A DNA stretch of 64,000 nucleotides from Paenibacillus sp. UNC499MF (lineage in GTDB: Bacteria; Bacillota; Bacilli; Paenibacillales; NBRC-103111), in the NCBI RefSeq assembly GCF_900107975.1, contig NZ_FNVF01000003.1, positions 439,155 to 503,154 on the forward strand, written 5' to 3'. Of the stretch, positions 34,813 through 45,844 are shown in pieces. The position numbers were made by a program, and so were the translations under genes. The first letter of the stretch is position 1. Every line of letters begins with the position of its first letter. The notes beneath the pieces were generated by a model, which saw only the letters and a program-made list of their open reading frames with translations, was not told the DNA's origin and did not search any database.

Positions 34813-35370
34813 CTAGGCGGGCTTGCGGCTGTGCTCTTCCGTAAATTCGAAGGCGGTCGAATAGCCGATAAACATCCCCCAGAGCAGAAAGAGGCAAAAA
34901 TCCGTCAGGATCGTGTTCCAGTCGCTGTAGTACAGCCAGCCCATCATGCCCGTCCAGGGGCCGATCGCCAGATAGAGCAGGCACCACCACGTGATTCCGT
35001 ACCCGACCCCCATCCAGGGTCCTCTTACTTTCCCTAACAGAAACATATAGATGAAAGACGCGAGGATCGAAAACACGATAAAAAACACCCAGCCCACCAG
35101 CGTGCCCTGCCATGTAATCAAAAAGTCGTGCCTGTAAAACGGTTCGGCCAGAAAAGCGGGAATAATTCTTGTAAACTTGAAGATATACTCGATGATTTTG
35201 ACGCCCCCCCAGATTACTCCCGCAAAAAAACCCAGATACAGGGCGAAAAAAGCCCGGTTCGTCTTCTTCTCGTCTCCGGCCGCTCCGCCGTTTTGCGAAA
35301 ACGACTTTCTTTGACCGCCGGCAGCTTTTCCATGTCCTGCCGCGGCTGTCGCCTGCGTGTAGTTAATCAT
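34813..35370 (-). CDS. yqhR: YqhR family membrane protein
   Basis: This 185-residue protein has a polar N-terminus (about 1-38) and four hydrophobic helices, with AFFALYLGFFAGVIWGGVKIIEYIFKFT and a Trp-rich GPWTGMMGWLYYSDWNTI. The ATG at 35370 is preferred because GGGAGGAAAAAGG precedes it. It is the B. subtilis yqhR counterpart by sequence type and position, upstream of aroQ and divergent from yqhQ. The function is unknown. Confidence 0.85.
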   Translation of the reverse strand: MINYTQATAAAGHGKAAGGQRKSFSQNGGAAGDEKKTNRAFFALYLGFFAGVIWGGVKIIEYIFKFTRIIPAFLAEPFYRHDFLITWQGTLVGWVFFIVFSILASFIYMFLLGKVRGPWMGVGYGITWWCLLYLAIGPWTGMMGWLYYSDWNTILTDFCLFLLWGMFIGYSTAFEFTEEHSRKPA

Positions 35371-35530
35371 CTTCCTTTTTCCTCCCGGCTGTTCCATTAT
35401 CCGTAAATTCACGTCTCGCCTAGTATGTACCAATTCCCGCTTCTTAACCCGAACAGAAAGCGGTGGCATTCTGCTGGAAAATTCGCTAAAATAGAGAAGA
35501 AACCAGCTATTTAGAGAAGGTGGATAGAAC

Positions 35531-36481
35531 GTGTCACAATCCAATACAAGCATTTACGGCGGACAAGCCGTTATTGAAGGCGTCATGTTTGCCGGCCGGA
35601 ATGTTCATGTTACCGCGGTCCGCAAGAAAGACCGCACCATCGATTTTCTTGAAGTTCCCAAGACCGAGATCGGCTGGGTCAACAAATTGAAGAAAATCCC
35701 GCTGCTCCGCGGCATCGTCGGAATTATCGAATCCAGTGCGAAGGGCGCGCAGCACCTCAACTTCTCGGCCGAAAGCTTCGCGGAAGAAGAGGAAGGCGAA
35801 GGCAAGGCTCCCGCTAAGGAAGAGAAGTCGGGCTTCAGCCTGTCGATGATTCTCGGGGTTGCCGTAGTCGGCGTCCTGTCCTTCCTGATGGGGAAAGTGA
35901 TCTTCACGCTCGTTCCGGCTATTCTGGAACAGACGCTGTTCGGACGCTTTTTCCAGGAGCATCAGATCTGGCATAACATCATCGAAGGACTGATCAAGAT
36001 CGTTTTGCTCGTGTCCTATATTTACATCATTTCGCTTACGCCGGTCATCAAACGGCTGTTCCAGTACCACGGCGCCGAGCACAAAGTCATTTCCGCCTAC
36101 GAAGCCGGCGTCGAGCTCAATGTCCGCAACGTCCAGAAGTTCAGCACGCTTCATTACCGCTGCGGCAGCAGTTTTATCGTCTTTACCGTCATCATCGGGG
36201 TCATCATTTATTCGTTCTTCACCTACGACAATATGATCGACCGCATCATTCAGCGCCTGGTTCTTCTGCCGGTCATCATCGGCGTTTCTTACGAAGTGCT
36301 CCGTTTTACGAACTCGCTTCGTGAAGTGCCGGTTCTCCGTTTCCTCGGTTATCCGGGGCTCTGGCTGCAAAAGCTGACGACCAAAGAGCCTACGGACGAT
36401 CAGGTGGAAGTATCGATCGCCTCATTCAACCGGATGCGGGAAGCCGAAAGCCGGCTCACCCAATCCAAGGCAAGCGCATGA
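35531..36481 (+). CDS. yqhQ: YqhQ family membrane protein (DUF1385)
   Basis: This 316-residue DUF1385 protein has IYGGQAVIEGVMFAGRNVHVTAVRK at the N-terminus and four to five membrane helices. The conserved YHGAEHKVISAYEAGVEL follows LFQ, with STLHYRCGSSFIVFTV next. His and Cys residues in these motifs suggest metal or redox chemistry, but the function is unknown. A GTG start follows GAAGGTGG. Confidence 0.92.
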   Translation: MSQSNTSIYGGQAVIEGVMFAGRNVHVTAVRKKDRTIDFLEVPKTEIGWVNKLKKIPLLRGIVGIIESSAKGAQHLNFSAESFAEEEEGEGKAPAKEEKSGFSLSMILGVAVVGVLSFLMGKVIFTLVPAILEQTLFGRFFQEHQIWHNIIEGLIKIVLLVSYIYIISLTPVIKRLFQYHGAEHKVISAYEAGVELNVRNVQKFSTLHYRCGSSFIVFTVIIGVIIYSFFTYDNMIDRIIQRLVLLPVIIGVSYEVLRFTNSLREVPVLRFLGYPGLWLQKLTTKEPTDDQVEVSIASFNRMREAESRLTQSKASA

Positions 36482-36765
36482 ACCGCCGTTGGTCGGCCGC
36501 TACCGTCGTCATCGCGGCGCTCGCTCTGATCGGACTCGCCTACAGCTTAAACCAGTTTCTCATTCCCATCCTCGTACTCGGCCTGATTTTCGTCCTGTAC
36601 AAGATGGCTCCCCGGAAGGGGCAGGGCACCTCCTACAAAACACGCTCCGCAGGCCGTAAGCCGGATCGGCTCTCGGCATCGGAGCGGAGGCGGAAAGCCA
36701 AGTTCCGGGTCATTGAAGGCAGCAAGCCTTCCGACCCTCCAGAGGACCCGCCGAGATACCACTGA
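36478..36765 (+). CDS. Small two-helix membrane protein after yqhQ
   Basis: This 95-residue protein has two hydrophobic segments (about 6-24 and 26-43) and a very basic tail rich in Lys and Arg. It overlaps the yqhQ stop by 4 bp (ATGA), so it is translationally coupled. It occupies the place of yqhP in B. subtilis, but homology is not certain. The function is unknown. Confidence 0.8.
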   Translation: MNRRWSAATVVIAALALIGLAYSLNQFLIPILVLGLIFVLYKMAPRKGQGTSYKTRSAGRKPDRLSASERRRKAKFRVIEGSKPSDPPEDPPRYH

Positions 36766-36779
36766 GAATATGGAAATAC

Positions 36780-36810
36780 AAAAGCGGACCTTAGAAGGTC
36801 CGCTTTTTTT
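36780..36810 (+). terminator. Rho-independent terminator after the yqhQ operon
   Basis: AAGCGGACCTT pairs with AAGGTCCGCTT and is followed by a plus-strand T-run. The following 36811-36968 shows no gene. Confidence 0.85.
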
Positions 36811-36968
36811 GTGGCGGGATAGGCTGCCGTTCCCGGCGGCTTTACTCTTGTAATACTATGCCGGCGAGGGTTACAGGCTCTTTCGTCCTGCGCCGTACAG
36901 GCAGCCTTATAGGCAGCCGTAAAGTTCAGCCGATTTCCGAACAGCCGCTCCTGCCCGCATCCGCCTCC

Positions 36969-37934
36969 TCATACCGGCTTGCGGAGAACATATTTTTCGT
37001 AAGCGGACTCATACAGATGCATGGACCACTTGCGGAAATAGTCGTCGGAAGCCCGGTATCCCGCTTCGTACAGGTTTTCGCTGTCTTCCAGGGTCAGATT
37101 GAACTGGGTCGAATTCACGTTAAGCGCGGGTATTTTGATCGTCCGGAAATAATTGTTCTCTTCGATGTACCGGGTATCATGGGCGTCCATCATGGTCGTA
37201 AACAACGCCTGAAACATGGAGATAACCCCGTTGATTTTATGAATATGCTTCGGAATTTTGCCGACCAGGGAGAAACCGAGAGTCGGAATACGGCTAGGCT
37301 GCTGCTCCGGCTCGTCGAAAAGCCACAGCGGAAAGTTGCTCAGAATAGCCCCGTCCACAATGTATACAAACTGGTTGCGGAACGGCTCGTCGTGCCGGGT
37401 CTGCCGCGCGGGTTTCCGGATTTTCACGGGATCGAAAAAATACGGAATCGAAGAGCTCATCCGGACGGCGCGGGCAATGGAGAATCGGCCGGGATCGATC
37501 CCGTACTGGGCGACGTCGTCGGGAAAAACGAGCAGCTTGCCCTGGGAAATATCCGAAGCCACGATCCGCAGCTGGTTTTTGCGCAGGTCGCCGAATTTCC
37601 GGATTCCTTTGACCTCCAGTTTATGGCGGACCCAATCTTCCAGGGCGTCACCGGAATAGAGCCCCTTTTTCCAAATCAGCCTGGCGGCCGACCCTACAAT
37701 TCCCGTATCGAATATGGGAGAGCGCTTTAGAAATTTGTGAAACGGCGTTTCAATAATGAGCCGCTTGATTTCTTCCCCCGTGTACCCCGCCGCGAGAAAA
37801 GCCGCCACGATGGAACCGGACGAGGTACCCGCCACGTCGTGAAACTCGAATCCGTTATCCATCGCGGAGCTGACAGCCCCTGCCAGAGCGATTCCTTTGA
37901 CTCCGCCGCCCTCGAATACCGCGTTTATTTTCAT
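36969..37934 (-). CDS. yqhO: Patatin-like phospholipase (YqhO family)
   Basis: This 321-residue patatin acyl hydrolase has the oxyanion loop EGGGVKG near residue 8, nucleophile elbow GTSSGS, and the catalytic Asp in VDGAILSNFP. The ATG at 37934 follows GGAGGTGGCGGA. It probably acts on lipid esters at the membrane; the substrate is unknown. It lies beside mntR as in B. subtilis. Confidence 0.92.
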   Translation of the reverse strand: MKINAVFEGGGVKGIALAGAVSSAMDNGFEFHDVAGTSSGSIVAAFLAAGYTGEEIKRLIIETPFHKFLKRSPIFDTGIVGSAARLIWKKGLYSGDALEDWVRHKLEVKGIRKFGDLRKNQLRIVASDISQGKLLVFPDDVAQYGIDPGRFSIARAVRMSSSIPYFFDPVKIRKPARQTRHDEPFRNQFVYIVDGAILSNFPLWLFDEPEQQPSRIPTLGFSLVGKIPKHIHKINGVISMFQALFTTMMDAHDTRYIEENNYFRTIKIPALNVNSTQFNLTLEDSENLYEAGYRASDDYFRKWSMHLYESAYEKYVLRKPV

Positions 37935-38013
37935 TCCGCCACCTCCGCACACCTTCCCTAGGTATGTATGCGGCAGCGGACGTTCCTAGACGCGAATTCT
38001 GTATCCATAAACG

Positions 38014-38048
38014 AAAAAAACGTCCGCCGTCATAGTTAGGCAAACGTT
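38014..38048 (-). terminator. Rho-independent terminator of mntR
   Basis: AACGTTTGCC and GGCGGACGTT pair with two G-U wobbles on the minus strand and run into seven T. It lies just past the mntR stop. Confidence 0.8.
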
Positions 38049-38054
38049 CAGGTC

Positions 38055-38489
38055 TTATTCGGAGTCCGAGCTGTTGTCCAGCTCCGTCCTTATGCTTCGG
38101 AGATCTTCCAGTCTCGCCGGATCCCGGTTCAAATATTCAATCAGTGTTTCAATGCAGGTAATGGAATCCCAGCTCAGATGATGCTCGATTCCTTCCACAT
38201 CGCGGTAAATATTTTCTTCCTGGACACCGATAACGGTTAAGAATTGTTCCAGCAAGGCATGTCTGTCCACCAGCCGCTTGCCCATCTTTTTGCCTTTTGA
38301 AGTCAGAACGAGTCCGCGGTACTTCTCATATACGAGATATTTATCTTTATCCAGTTTCTGGATCATTTTCGTCACGGAAGAAGGATGTACTTCAAGGCCT
38401 TCGGCAATGTCGGACACACGGGCGTAGCCTTTCTCGTCGATCAGTTTGTAGATCCGTTCCAAATAATCTTCCATACTGGGCGTCGCCAT
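38055..38489 (-). CDS. mntR: Manganese transport regulator MntR
   Basis: MntR is a DtxR-family repressor of manganese uptake. All metal ligands known in B. subtilis MntR fall at the same numbers: Asp8, Glu11, His77, Glu99, Glu102 and His103. The winged helix contains [20 protein letters not shown]. The length is 144 residues with an acidic tail. No manganese transporter lies in the window. Confidence 0.97.
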   Translation of the reverse strand: MATPSMEDYLERIYKLIDEKGYARVSDIAEGLEVHPSSVTKMIQKLDKDKYLVYEKYRGLVLTSKGKKMGKRLVDRHALLEQFLTVIGVQEENIYRDVEGIEHHLSWDSITCIETLIEYLNRDPARLEDLRSIRTELDNSSDSE

Positions 38490-38542
38490 CCCGAGTTCCC
38501 CCTGCTTTTGCTAAAATTAGTTACTACCTTATTTGCTTTAGT

Positions 38543-38571
38543 ATAATACCGTTTATTAACTAATAAAGCAA
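38543..38571 (-). promoter_or_regulatory. sigma-A promoter of mntR
   Basis: The minus strand reads TTGCTT (38571-38566), 17 bp, TATTAT (38548-38543). A palindromic TTTATTAGTTAATAAA covers the spacer and could be an operator, though it is not a clear MntR box. Confidence 0.6.
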
Positions 38572-38694
38572 GTTAACGGAATGCGCCTCAGCCATTTCCG
38601 CGAACTTTTCCCACGGTTACGGGCCCTGTCCCGGGCGCAGACTATAGCCGAACGGAAGGACTGTTCCGTTACTCCCGTCTTAAAGGAGCACGCC

Positions 38695-39753
38695 ATGGCT
38701 ACTGAGCAGATGACCCGCACCCGAAGCACCGCGTTGTTCGTGCCCGAGCTCGTCTATTTCGAACCGGATGCCCTGCTGTATCCCAAAGGCAAACGCATTC
38801 TGGAATGGGCCCAAAGCAAAGGGCTGCCCATCCACATGACAACTTCCCACAACCGGATTACAAATCTGCCGGGCGAAACCGAGCTGGAAAAGTACCGGAT
38901 CGCGAAGCGTACGCTTGTGGTGGGAATCCGGAAAACACTGAAGTTCGATACGTCCAAACCGTCCGCCGAATACGCCATTCCGATTGCGACAGGCTGTATG
39001 GGACACTGTCACTACTGCTATCTGCAAACGACCCTCGGCAATAAACCTTATGTACGGGTATACGTCAATACCGACGACATACTGAAAGCCGCCAAACAGT
39101 ATATCGAAGAAAGGGCCCCGGAAATTACGCGGTTCGAAGCGGCTTGTACTTCCGATCCCGTCGGCCTTGAGCATATTACCGGCTCGCTGAAAGAATACAT
39201 CGAATTCATGGCGAACGAGCCGCTCGGCCGTCTCCGCTTCGTTTCGAAATACCACCATGTCGAGCCTCTGCTCGATGCGAAGCATAACAAGCATACCCGG
39301 TTCCGGTTCAGCGTAAACGCCGACTATGTCATTAAAAACTTCGAGCCGGCCACCTCGGCGTTTCATGAACGCATTGAAGCGGCCGGCAAGGTAGCCCGTG
39401 CGGGGTATCCGCTCGGTTTCATCATTGCCCCGATTATTTGGCACGACGGGTGGGAAAAAGGCTATGAGGAGCTGATCGTCAAGCTCCATAATGCCCTGCC
39501 GCCCGAAGCGCTCGACGACTTGACGTTCGAGCTGATCCAGCACCGTTTCACGAAAACGGCGAAAAATGTGATCGAACGCCGTTATCCCAAGTCGAAGCTG
39601 GAAATGGACGAGGCGAAGCGCAAGTATAAATGGGGCCGCTACGGCCGCGGCAAGTATGTATATCCCGACGAGCAGGCGACCGCTCTGCGCGAGTTTATCA
39701 CAGAGCAGATTTTCGAGAAGTTCCCGAACGCCAAAATCGAATATTTCACCTGA
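38695..39753 (+). CDS. splB: Spore photoproduct lyase
   Basis: SplB is a radical SAM enzyme that reverts the spore photoproduct thymine dimer during germination. The cluster motif CMGHCHYC gives Cys101, Cys105 and Cys108, and the hydrogen-donating Cys is Cys151 in the AACTSDPVGLE motif. The ATG at 38695 follows AAAGGAG and gives 352 residues. A clear sigma-G promoter was not recognised. An AACGGAA/TTCCGTT hairpin (38651-38670) lies in the leader. splA is not adjacent. Confidence 0.97.
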   Translation: MATEQMTRTRSTALFVPELVYFEPDALLYPKGKRILEWAQSKGLPIHMTTSHNRITNLPGETELEKYRIAKRTLVVGIRKTLKFDTSKPSAEYAIPIATGCMGHCHYCYLQTTLGNKPYVRVYVNTDDILKAAKQYIEERAPEITRFEAACTSDPVGLEHITGSLKEYIEFMANEPLGRLRFVSKYHHVEPLLDAKHNKHTRFRFSVNADYVIKNFEPATSAFHERIEAAGKVARAGYPLGFIIAPIIWHDGWEKGYEELIVKLHNALPPEALDDLTFELIQHRFTKTAKNVIERRYPKSKLEMDEAKRKYKWGRYGRGKYVYPDEQATALREFITEQIFEKFPNAKIEYFT

Positions 39754-39771
39754 TCCTCCGGAGTCACCCCG

Positions 39772-40485
39772 TTAAAATTGCAGCCATTGAGGCGTTATGT
39801 TGTTCAGCCAGATTGTAATTTTGTACATCTGATTGGTGTACAGCAAAATGGCGAAAACAATCATGACGCCTCCCCCTATTTTCATGATCGTGGCGGAGTA
39901 GCGCAAAATCCATTTGGTGGAACCGATAAAAAAGGATAAGACGAAAAACGGAATCGCGAATCCGAGCGAATAAGCGCTGATCAGCGGCAGCCACGAATCC
40001 GGCTCGGCGGCAGCCATAACGAGCATCGACGATAATATCGGACCGATGCAGGGCGACCAGCCGGCGGCGAAACCGATTCCGATCAGGACTGATCCGAGGT
40101 AGCCCGCAGGTTTCCATTTCAGCTGGAGCTTGCGCTCCCTCATCATCCATTTAGGCTGGAAAATGCCGAGCAGAAACAACCCCATGACAAGGATGAGCAG
40201 AGCCGCAATTTGCCTGAGAAGATCGCGGTTCGTTACAAAAAACTCCGAAACGGAGCTGGCCGCGAGCCCCAGACTGTAAAAAATGATTGAAAATCCGAGA
40301 ATGAATGCAAGCGTATGGGCCATCGTCTGAAGTCTTGCCGCGCCTTTCGTCTGTCCCGACTTAAGCTCACTGACCGATATTCCGGTGATGTAAGACAAAT
40401 AAGAAGGATAAAGCGGCAGACAGCACGGCGAGATAAACGAAGCGAACCCGGCCCAGAATGCGAGCCAAACATTAACATGCTGCAT
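39772..40485 (-). CDS. ccdA: Cytochrome c biogenesis/thiol transport protein CcdA
   Basis: CcdA moves reducing equivalents across the membrane for cytochrome c maturation and spore cortex proteins. The 237-residue protein has six to seven helices with the redox cysteines in SPCCLPLYPSYLSYI and GWSPCIGPILSS. The ATG follows CAGGAGG. It lies just downstream of znuB; no thioredoxin partner is encoded next to it. Confidence 0.94.
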   Translation of the reverse strand: MQHVNVWLAFWAGFASFISPCCLPLYPSYLSYITGISVSELKSGQTKGAARLQTMAHTLAFILGFSIIFYSLGLAASSVSEFFVTNRDLLRQIAALLILVMGLFLLGIFQPKWMMRERKLQLKWKPAGYLGSVLIGIGFAAGWSPCIGPILSSMLVMAAAEPDSWLPLISAYSLGFAIPFFVLSFFIGSTKWILRYSATIMKIGGGVMIVFAILLYTNQMYKITIWLNNITPQWLQF

Positions 40486-40518
40486 GTGTAAGCATTCCTC
40501 CTGCTTCCGGCCGCCGGT

Positions 40519-41322
40519 TTATGCGCGGCGGACCGTTTTCCAAACCAGCTGAAAGATGAGGACGACGATCAGGGAAAGAACGATGGTCGCTCCCGGCGCA
40601 AAATCGTACCATGCCGCCAAGGCCAGTCCCGCAACGACGCCAATCTCCGATATGATGACGGACAGCACGACCGAATGCCGGAAGCTCTTCGCCGCAAGAA
40701 GGCTGCAGGCGACCGGGATCGTAAGCAGTGCGGATACGAGCAGCGCTCCCACGATCTTGATCGATACGGAGATAACCAGCGCCGTCAGCATCGTGATCAT
40801 AATGTTGTACACTTTCAGCGGCAGCCCGCTTACTCCCGCCGCTTCCTCATCGAAGAACATGAGGAACAATTCTTTGAAATGAAGCGCAACGACGGCGAGC
40901 ACAAGAATACACACGCCGAAAACGACCCACAGGTCGCTGGAATCGAGTGTGTAGATACTGCCGAAGAAATAGCTCATCACATTAATATTATACCCTTTGC
41001 CCAGCGTAAACAACAGTGTAGCCAGCGCTACCCCGCCGGACATGATGATGGCGATGGACAGCTCCGCATACGTTTTGTACGCCTTGCGGAGCTTCTCGAT
41101 CGCAAACGATGCCAGAAGCGCAAAAAGCAGCCCCATGCCGATCGGATATACGCCGAGAAGAAATCCGAGCGCCACTCCCGCGATGGATACATGCGCAAGA
41201 GTATCGCCGATCATCGAAAGTCTCCGCAGCACCAGAAAGACACCCATCAACGGGGCGGTCAGCCCGATCAGGATGCCACCGATAAGTGCTCTTACAAAAA
41301 ACGGTTCCGTAAAAATGTCCAA
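40519..41322 (-). CDS. znuB: Zinc ABC transporter permease
   Basis: This 267-residue ABC-3 family permease has about eight helices and starts MDIFTEPFFVRALIGGILIGLTAPLMGVFLVLRRLSMIGDTLAHVSIAGVALG, the typical opening of ZnuB proteins. A TTG start follows AAGGGGCG. It is the third gene of the Zur-boxed znuA-znuC-znuB operon. Confidence 0.94.
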   Translation of the reverse strand: MDIFTEPFFVRALIGGILIGLTAPLMGVFLVLRRLSMIGDTLAHVSIAGVALGFLLGVYPIGMGLLFALLASFAIEKLRKAYKTYAELSIAIIMSGGVALATLLFTLGKGYNINVMSYFFGSIYTLDSSDLWVVFGVCILVLAVVALHFKELFLMFFDEEAAGVSGLPLKVYNIMITMLTALVISVSIKIVGALLVSALLTIPVACSLLAAKSFRHSVVLSVIISEIGVVAGLALAAWYDFAPGATIVLSLIVVLIFQLVWKTVRRA

Positions 41323-41383
41323 GCTGCTCGCCCCTTACTTACTTCCTCTTAATCTATCTGTCAACAAGCCCGGCCTCTTGCCT

Positions 41384-42157
41384 TCATTGACTTGTTTGAA
41401 GCTCTTTCACGGTGGAATGCGTCAGGTCGGTCTCTGCGCAATTCTCCGGTTCATGCGTGTGCTTCACGAAAAACTTCAGTCCGCCGCTCTGCGTCTGCGG
41501 CTCCGAACCGAGATAGGACCTCATCATTTCCCGGTCATGAGACACCATAATGAAGGTCATGTGATGATGCTGGTGCATGTGGCGGATCATGTTGAAGAAT
41601 ACCGCCTGGCTTTCCGCATCGATCCCCACCGTCGGCTCATCCAGAATGAGCAGCTCGGGGTTGTTGGCGATCGCGCGCGCAAGGAACACCCTCTGCTGCT
41701 GTCCGCCCGACAGTTCCCCGATTCTGCGTTTCGCCAGATCTTCGATGCGCATCGCTTCCATCGCATCGTCACACCGGCGCATATCCTCTTTGGACAGGCG
41801 CTTGTACAGCTTTTTTTTCGTATAAAGCCCGGACATAACCACCTCGCGGACAGTTGCCGGGAACAGCGGATTCAGCGAATTCTTCTGGGGTACATACCCG
41901 ATTCGCTCCCAGTCCCGGAACTGCCGGATCGGCTGTCCGAACAGGCGGATATCTCCTTGAGTAGGCTTATGCAGCCCGACCAGCATCCGCAGCAGCGTCG
42001 TTTTACCCGCTCCGTTGGAACCGATCAGACCTACGAAATCTCTTTCAAGAACATCAAAATTTAAATCCGTTATAACCGGCTTGCTTCCGTAGGAGAAGGA
42101 GATGCCGCTAAATTCCACGATTTTGTTATGGCAGCCGTCCGGTTTCCACGTTTCCAT
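41384..42157 (-). CDS. znuC: Zinc ABC transporter ATPase
   Basis: This ATPase (257 residues from the ATG at 42157) has Walker A GSNGAGKTTLLRM, signature ELSGGQQQRVFLARA, Walker B LLILDEPTVGID and H-loop VSHD. The start is uncertain: GGGAG is 12 nt before this ATG, and a GTG at 42205 is the alternative. The C-terminal tail after about 220 is extended and polar, with an HTHEPENCAETD segment that may bind metal. Confidence 0.93.
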   Translation of the reverse strand: METWKPDGCHNKIVEFSGISFSYGSKPVITDLNFDVLERDFVGLIGSNGAGKTTLLRMLVGLHKPTQGDIRLFGQPIRQFRDWERIGYVPQKNSLNPLFPATVREVVMSGLYTKKKLYKRLSKEDMRRCDDAMEAMRIEDLAKRRIGELSGGQQQRVFLARAIANNPELLILDEPTVGIDAESQAVFFNMIRHMHQHHHMTFIMVSHDREMMRSYLGSEPQTQSGGLKFFVKHTHEPENCAETDLTHSTVKELQTSQ

Positions 42158-42227
42158 TCCGTTCTTCTGCTCCCTTCGCCGCCAGGCGGCTTTCGCTTCT
42201 GTCACTCACTTCGATGTTGAGTCCCTT

Positions 42228-43184
42228 CTATTGTAAAGCTTTCGTCAAATTTTTCAAATTTTCTTCCATGACGGAAATATAATCTTTGCCCTGCTTAACC
42301 TGCTCTTCCGTCAATCCTTCGAGCGGGTTTAATACAAGCGTTTCGACGTTCGCATCCTTAGCCAGCGTTTTCGCCAGTTTGTCCGAAACCAGTTCTTCGA
42401 AGAAGATATATTTAATTCCGTGCTCCCCGATATACTCTCTCATTTTCTTCATATCCTGAGCAGTCGGCTCGGCATCCGGAGAAAGTCCCATGATGGCCAT
42501 CTGGGTCAGCCCGTAGTCATGGCACAAGTAAGCGAAAGCCTGGTGGGAAACGGCGATTTCTTTCTTCGGCAGCCCCGTGAGGCTGTCCTTGTACTGCTTA
42601 TCCAAAGCGTCCAATTTGGCCGCGTATGCGGAATAGTTCGCTTCATAGTCGCTTTTGTGAGCCGGATCGGCCTCTACAAGAGCGTTTTTGATATTCTCGG
42701 ACATTTTTTTTGCGTTCTTGGGACTCAGCCACGCGTGAGGGTCCGTATCTTTTCCGGCTTCTTCCGTATGGTTGTGTTCGTCCTTGCCGTGATCGTGCCC
42801 GTCCGCTTCTTCTCCGGCTTTAAGGAGCTCGACCCCCGTGCTCGCTACGACGGGTTTTACCTTGCTGTCCTTCAAGCTTTTGAGGAAATCGTCCACCCAG
42901 CCTTCAAAACCCGCACCTTGATAAAGGAACAGCTGGGAATCGCCGATATTTTTGATGTCCCGGCCTTTCGGTGTCCAGTCATGAGGTTCAACGCCCGCGG
43001 GTACCAGATTAATGACATTCACATGGGCGCCCCCAACCTTGACCGCAAAATCGTAAAGCGGGTAAAAGCTCGTCGTGATGTTGATTTTATCTTCCACGAC
43101 CGCCGACTTTTGGCCGCCTCCGCAGCCCGCCAGCAGCAGAGATATTGCCAGTGTCAACCCTGTAAGTATACGCCGTCTTTTCAT
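42228..43184 (-). CDS. znuA: Zinc-binding lipoprotein of the ZnuABC importer
   Basis: This 318-residue protein captures zinc outside the cell. It has lipobox LLAGC (Cys21), the N-terminal ligand region EPHDW, a His/Asp/Glu-rich loop (HDHGKDEHNH), then DPHAWLSP and VSHQAFAYLCHDYG. This is the cluster A-I arrangement with a zinc-scavenging loop. The ATG follows GGAGGAG. The promoter carries two Zur boxes. Confidence 0.95.
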   Translation of the reverse strand: MKRRRILTGLTLAISLLLAGCGGGQKSAVVEDKINITTSFYPLYDFAVKVGGAHVNVINLVPAGVEPHDWTPKGRDIKNIGDSQLFLYQGAGFEGWVDDFLKSLKDSKVKPVVASTGVELLKAGEEADGHDHGKDEHNHTEEAGKDTDPHAWLSPKNAKKMSENIKNALVEADPAHKSDYEANYSAYAAKLDALDKQYKDSLTGLPKKEIAVSHQAFAYLCHDYGLTQMAIMGLSPDAEPTAQDMKKMREYIGEHGIKYIFFEELVSDKLAKTLAKDANVETLVLNPLEGLTEEQVKQGKDYISVMEENLKNLTKALQ

Positions 43185-43230
43185 AGAAAATAACTCCTCC
43201 CGGCAGCTCGCCATTATAATCATGCTGTGT

Positions 43231-43251
43231 AAATCGTAATTATTTTTATTT
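43231..43251 (-). promoter_or_regulatory. Zur box 1 at the znuA transcription start
   Basis: The plus strand begins AAATCGTAAT-T-ATT, equal to the first 14 positions of the B. subtilis Zur consensus (AAATCGTAAT-N-ATTACGATTT); the second half is degenerate. It lies just downstream of the -10, so bound Zur would block initiation. Confidence 0.7.
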
Positions 43252-43259
43252 ACTTGCTG

Positions 43260-43289
43260 ATTATACGGAGCCAACCCGCCGCCTGTCAA
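43260..43289 (-). promoter_or_regulatory. Strong sigma-A promoter of znuACB
   Basis: The minus strand reads TTGACA (43289-43284), 18 bp, TATAAT (43265-43260): both hexamers are exact consensus. Zur boxes lie on both sides. Confidence 0.85.
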
Positions 43290-43292
43290 TAC

Positions 43293-43313
43293 TAATCATA
43301 AAGATTACGATTA
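43293..43313 (-). promoter_or_regulatory. Zur box 2 upstream of the znuA -35
   Basis: This 21-bp site contains an intact right half ATTACGATT and a partial left half AATCATAA; it agrees with the Zur consensus at 16 of 20 fixed positions. With box 1 it flanks the znuA promoter. Confidence 0.7.
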
Positions 43314-43345
43314 AAAGACATAAATTTGCACCCGCCCATGTCAAA

Positions 43346-43384
43346 ACCCGGAAAAACGCGAAGGTTGTCCGCGTTTTTCCGGGT
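43346..43384 (-). terminator. Rho-independent terminator of metG
   Basis: ACCCGGAAAAACGCG (43346-43360) pairs perfectly with CGCGTTTTTCCGGGT (43370-43384). On the minus strand a short T-stretch follows. It separates metG from the znu promoter. Confidence 0.75.
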
Positions 43385-43396
43385 CGGATAGGGTGT

Positions 43397-45436
<2,040 letters not shown>

Positions 45437-45485
45437 TTAATGTTCTGATTTGTCTATGAAACAAGAGACGGAAGCGGAAAACCAC

Positions 45486-45780
45486 AAAAAGCCCCCGTCC
45501 AACAAAGGGACGAGAGCTGTGCTCACGCGGTACCACCCAGATTCCTCCGCCTCTTGCGAGGGCGAAGCTCGGCAGCCGCCGGCTTCCCGGCGGCTCTGTC
45601 CGTTAACGCCGGACAAGCGATGCCCCCTTACGCCCTGACTGCGGAAGCACACTCCTTCCACACCGGGGCCGCTCGAAGGCATGTTCTCCGGGACCATACT
45701 CCGGGGTTCCGACAGCACCGGCTTTCACCTGACCCGGCTCTCTGCAGCAGCTTCCTCCCGTACTCATCCGTTCATCGAAC
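45486..45780 (-). promoter_or_regulatory. T-box leader of metG (methionine specifier)
   Basis: On the minus strand the canonical T-box TGGGTGGTACCGCG lies at 45539-45526, followed by a terminator stem GCTCTCGTCC/GGACGGGGGC (45516-45491) and five T. Upstream are Stem I features: AGAGAG, GGTGAAAGCCGG and a specifier-loop-like GGAGTATGG with ATG at 45697-45695, which fits tRNA-Met. Uncharged tRNA-Met should stabilise the antiterminator and switch metG on. Open frames across this region are not genes. Confidence 0.93.
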
Positions 45781-45844
45781 ATGTTTATTCATAAAAGGAT
45801 CGTTTTGATTCCATTGTTCCCGCCAAAAGGCAGGTTTAACCAAC

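Noticed and set aside
45437-45718. 93-codon minus-strand frame upstream of metG
   Set aside because: It is laid over the T-box leader, whose RNA motifs explain the sequence.
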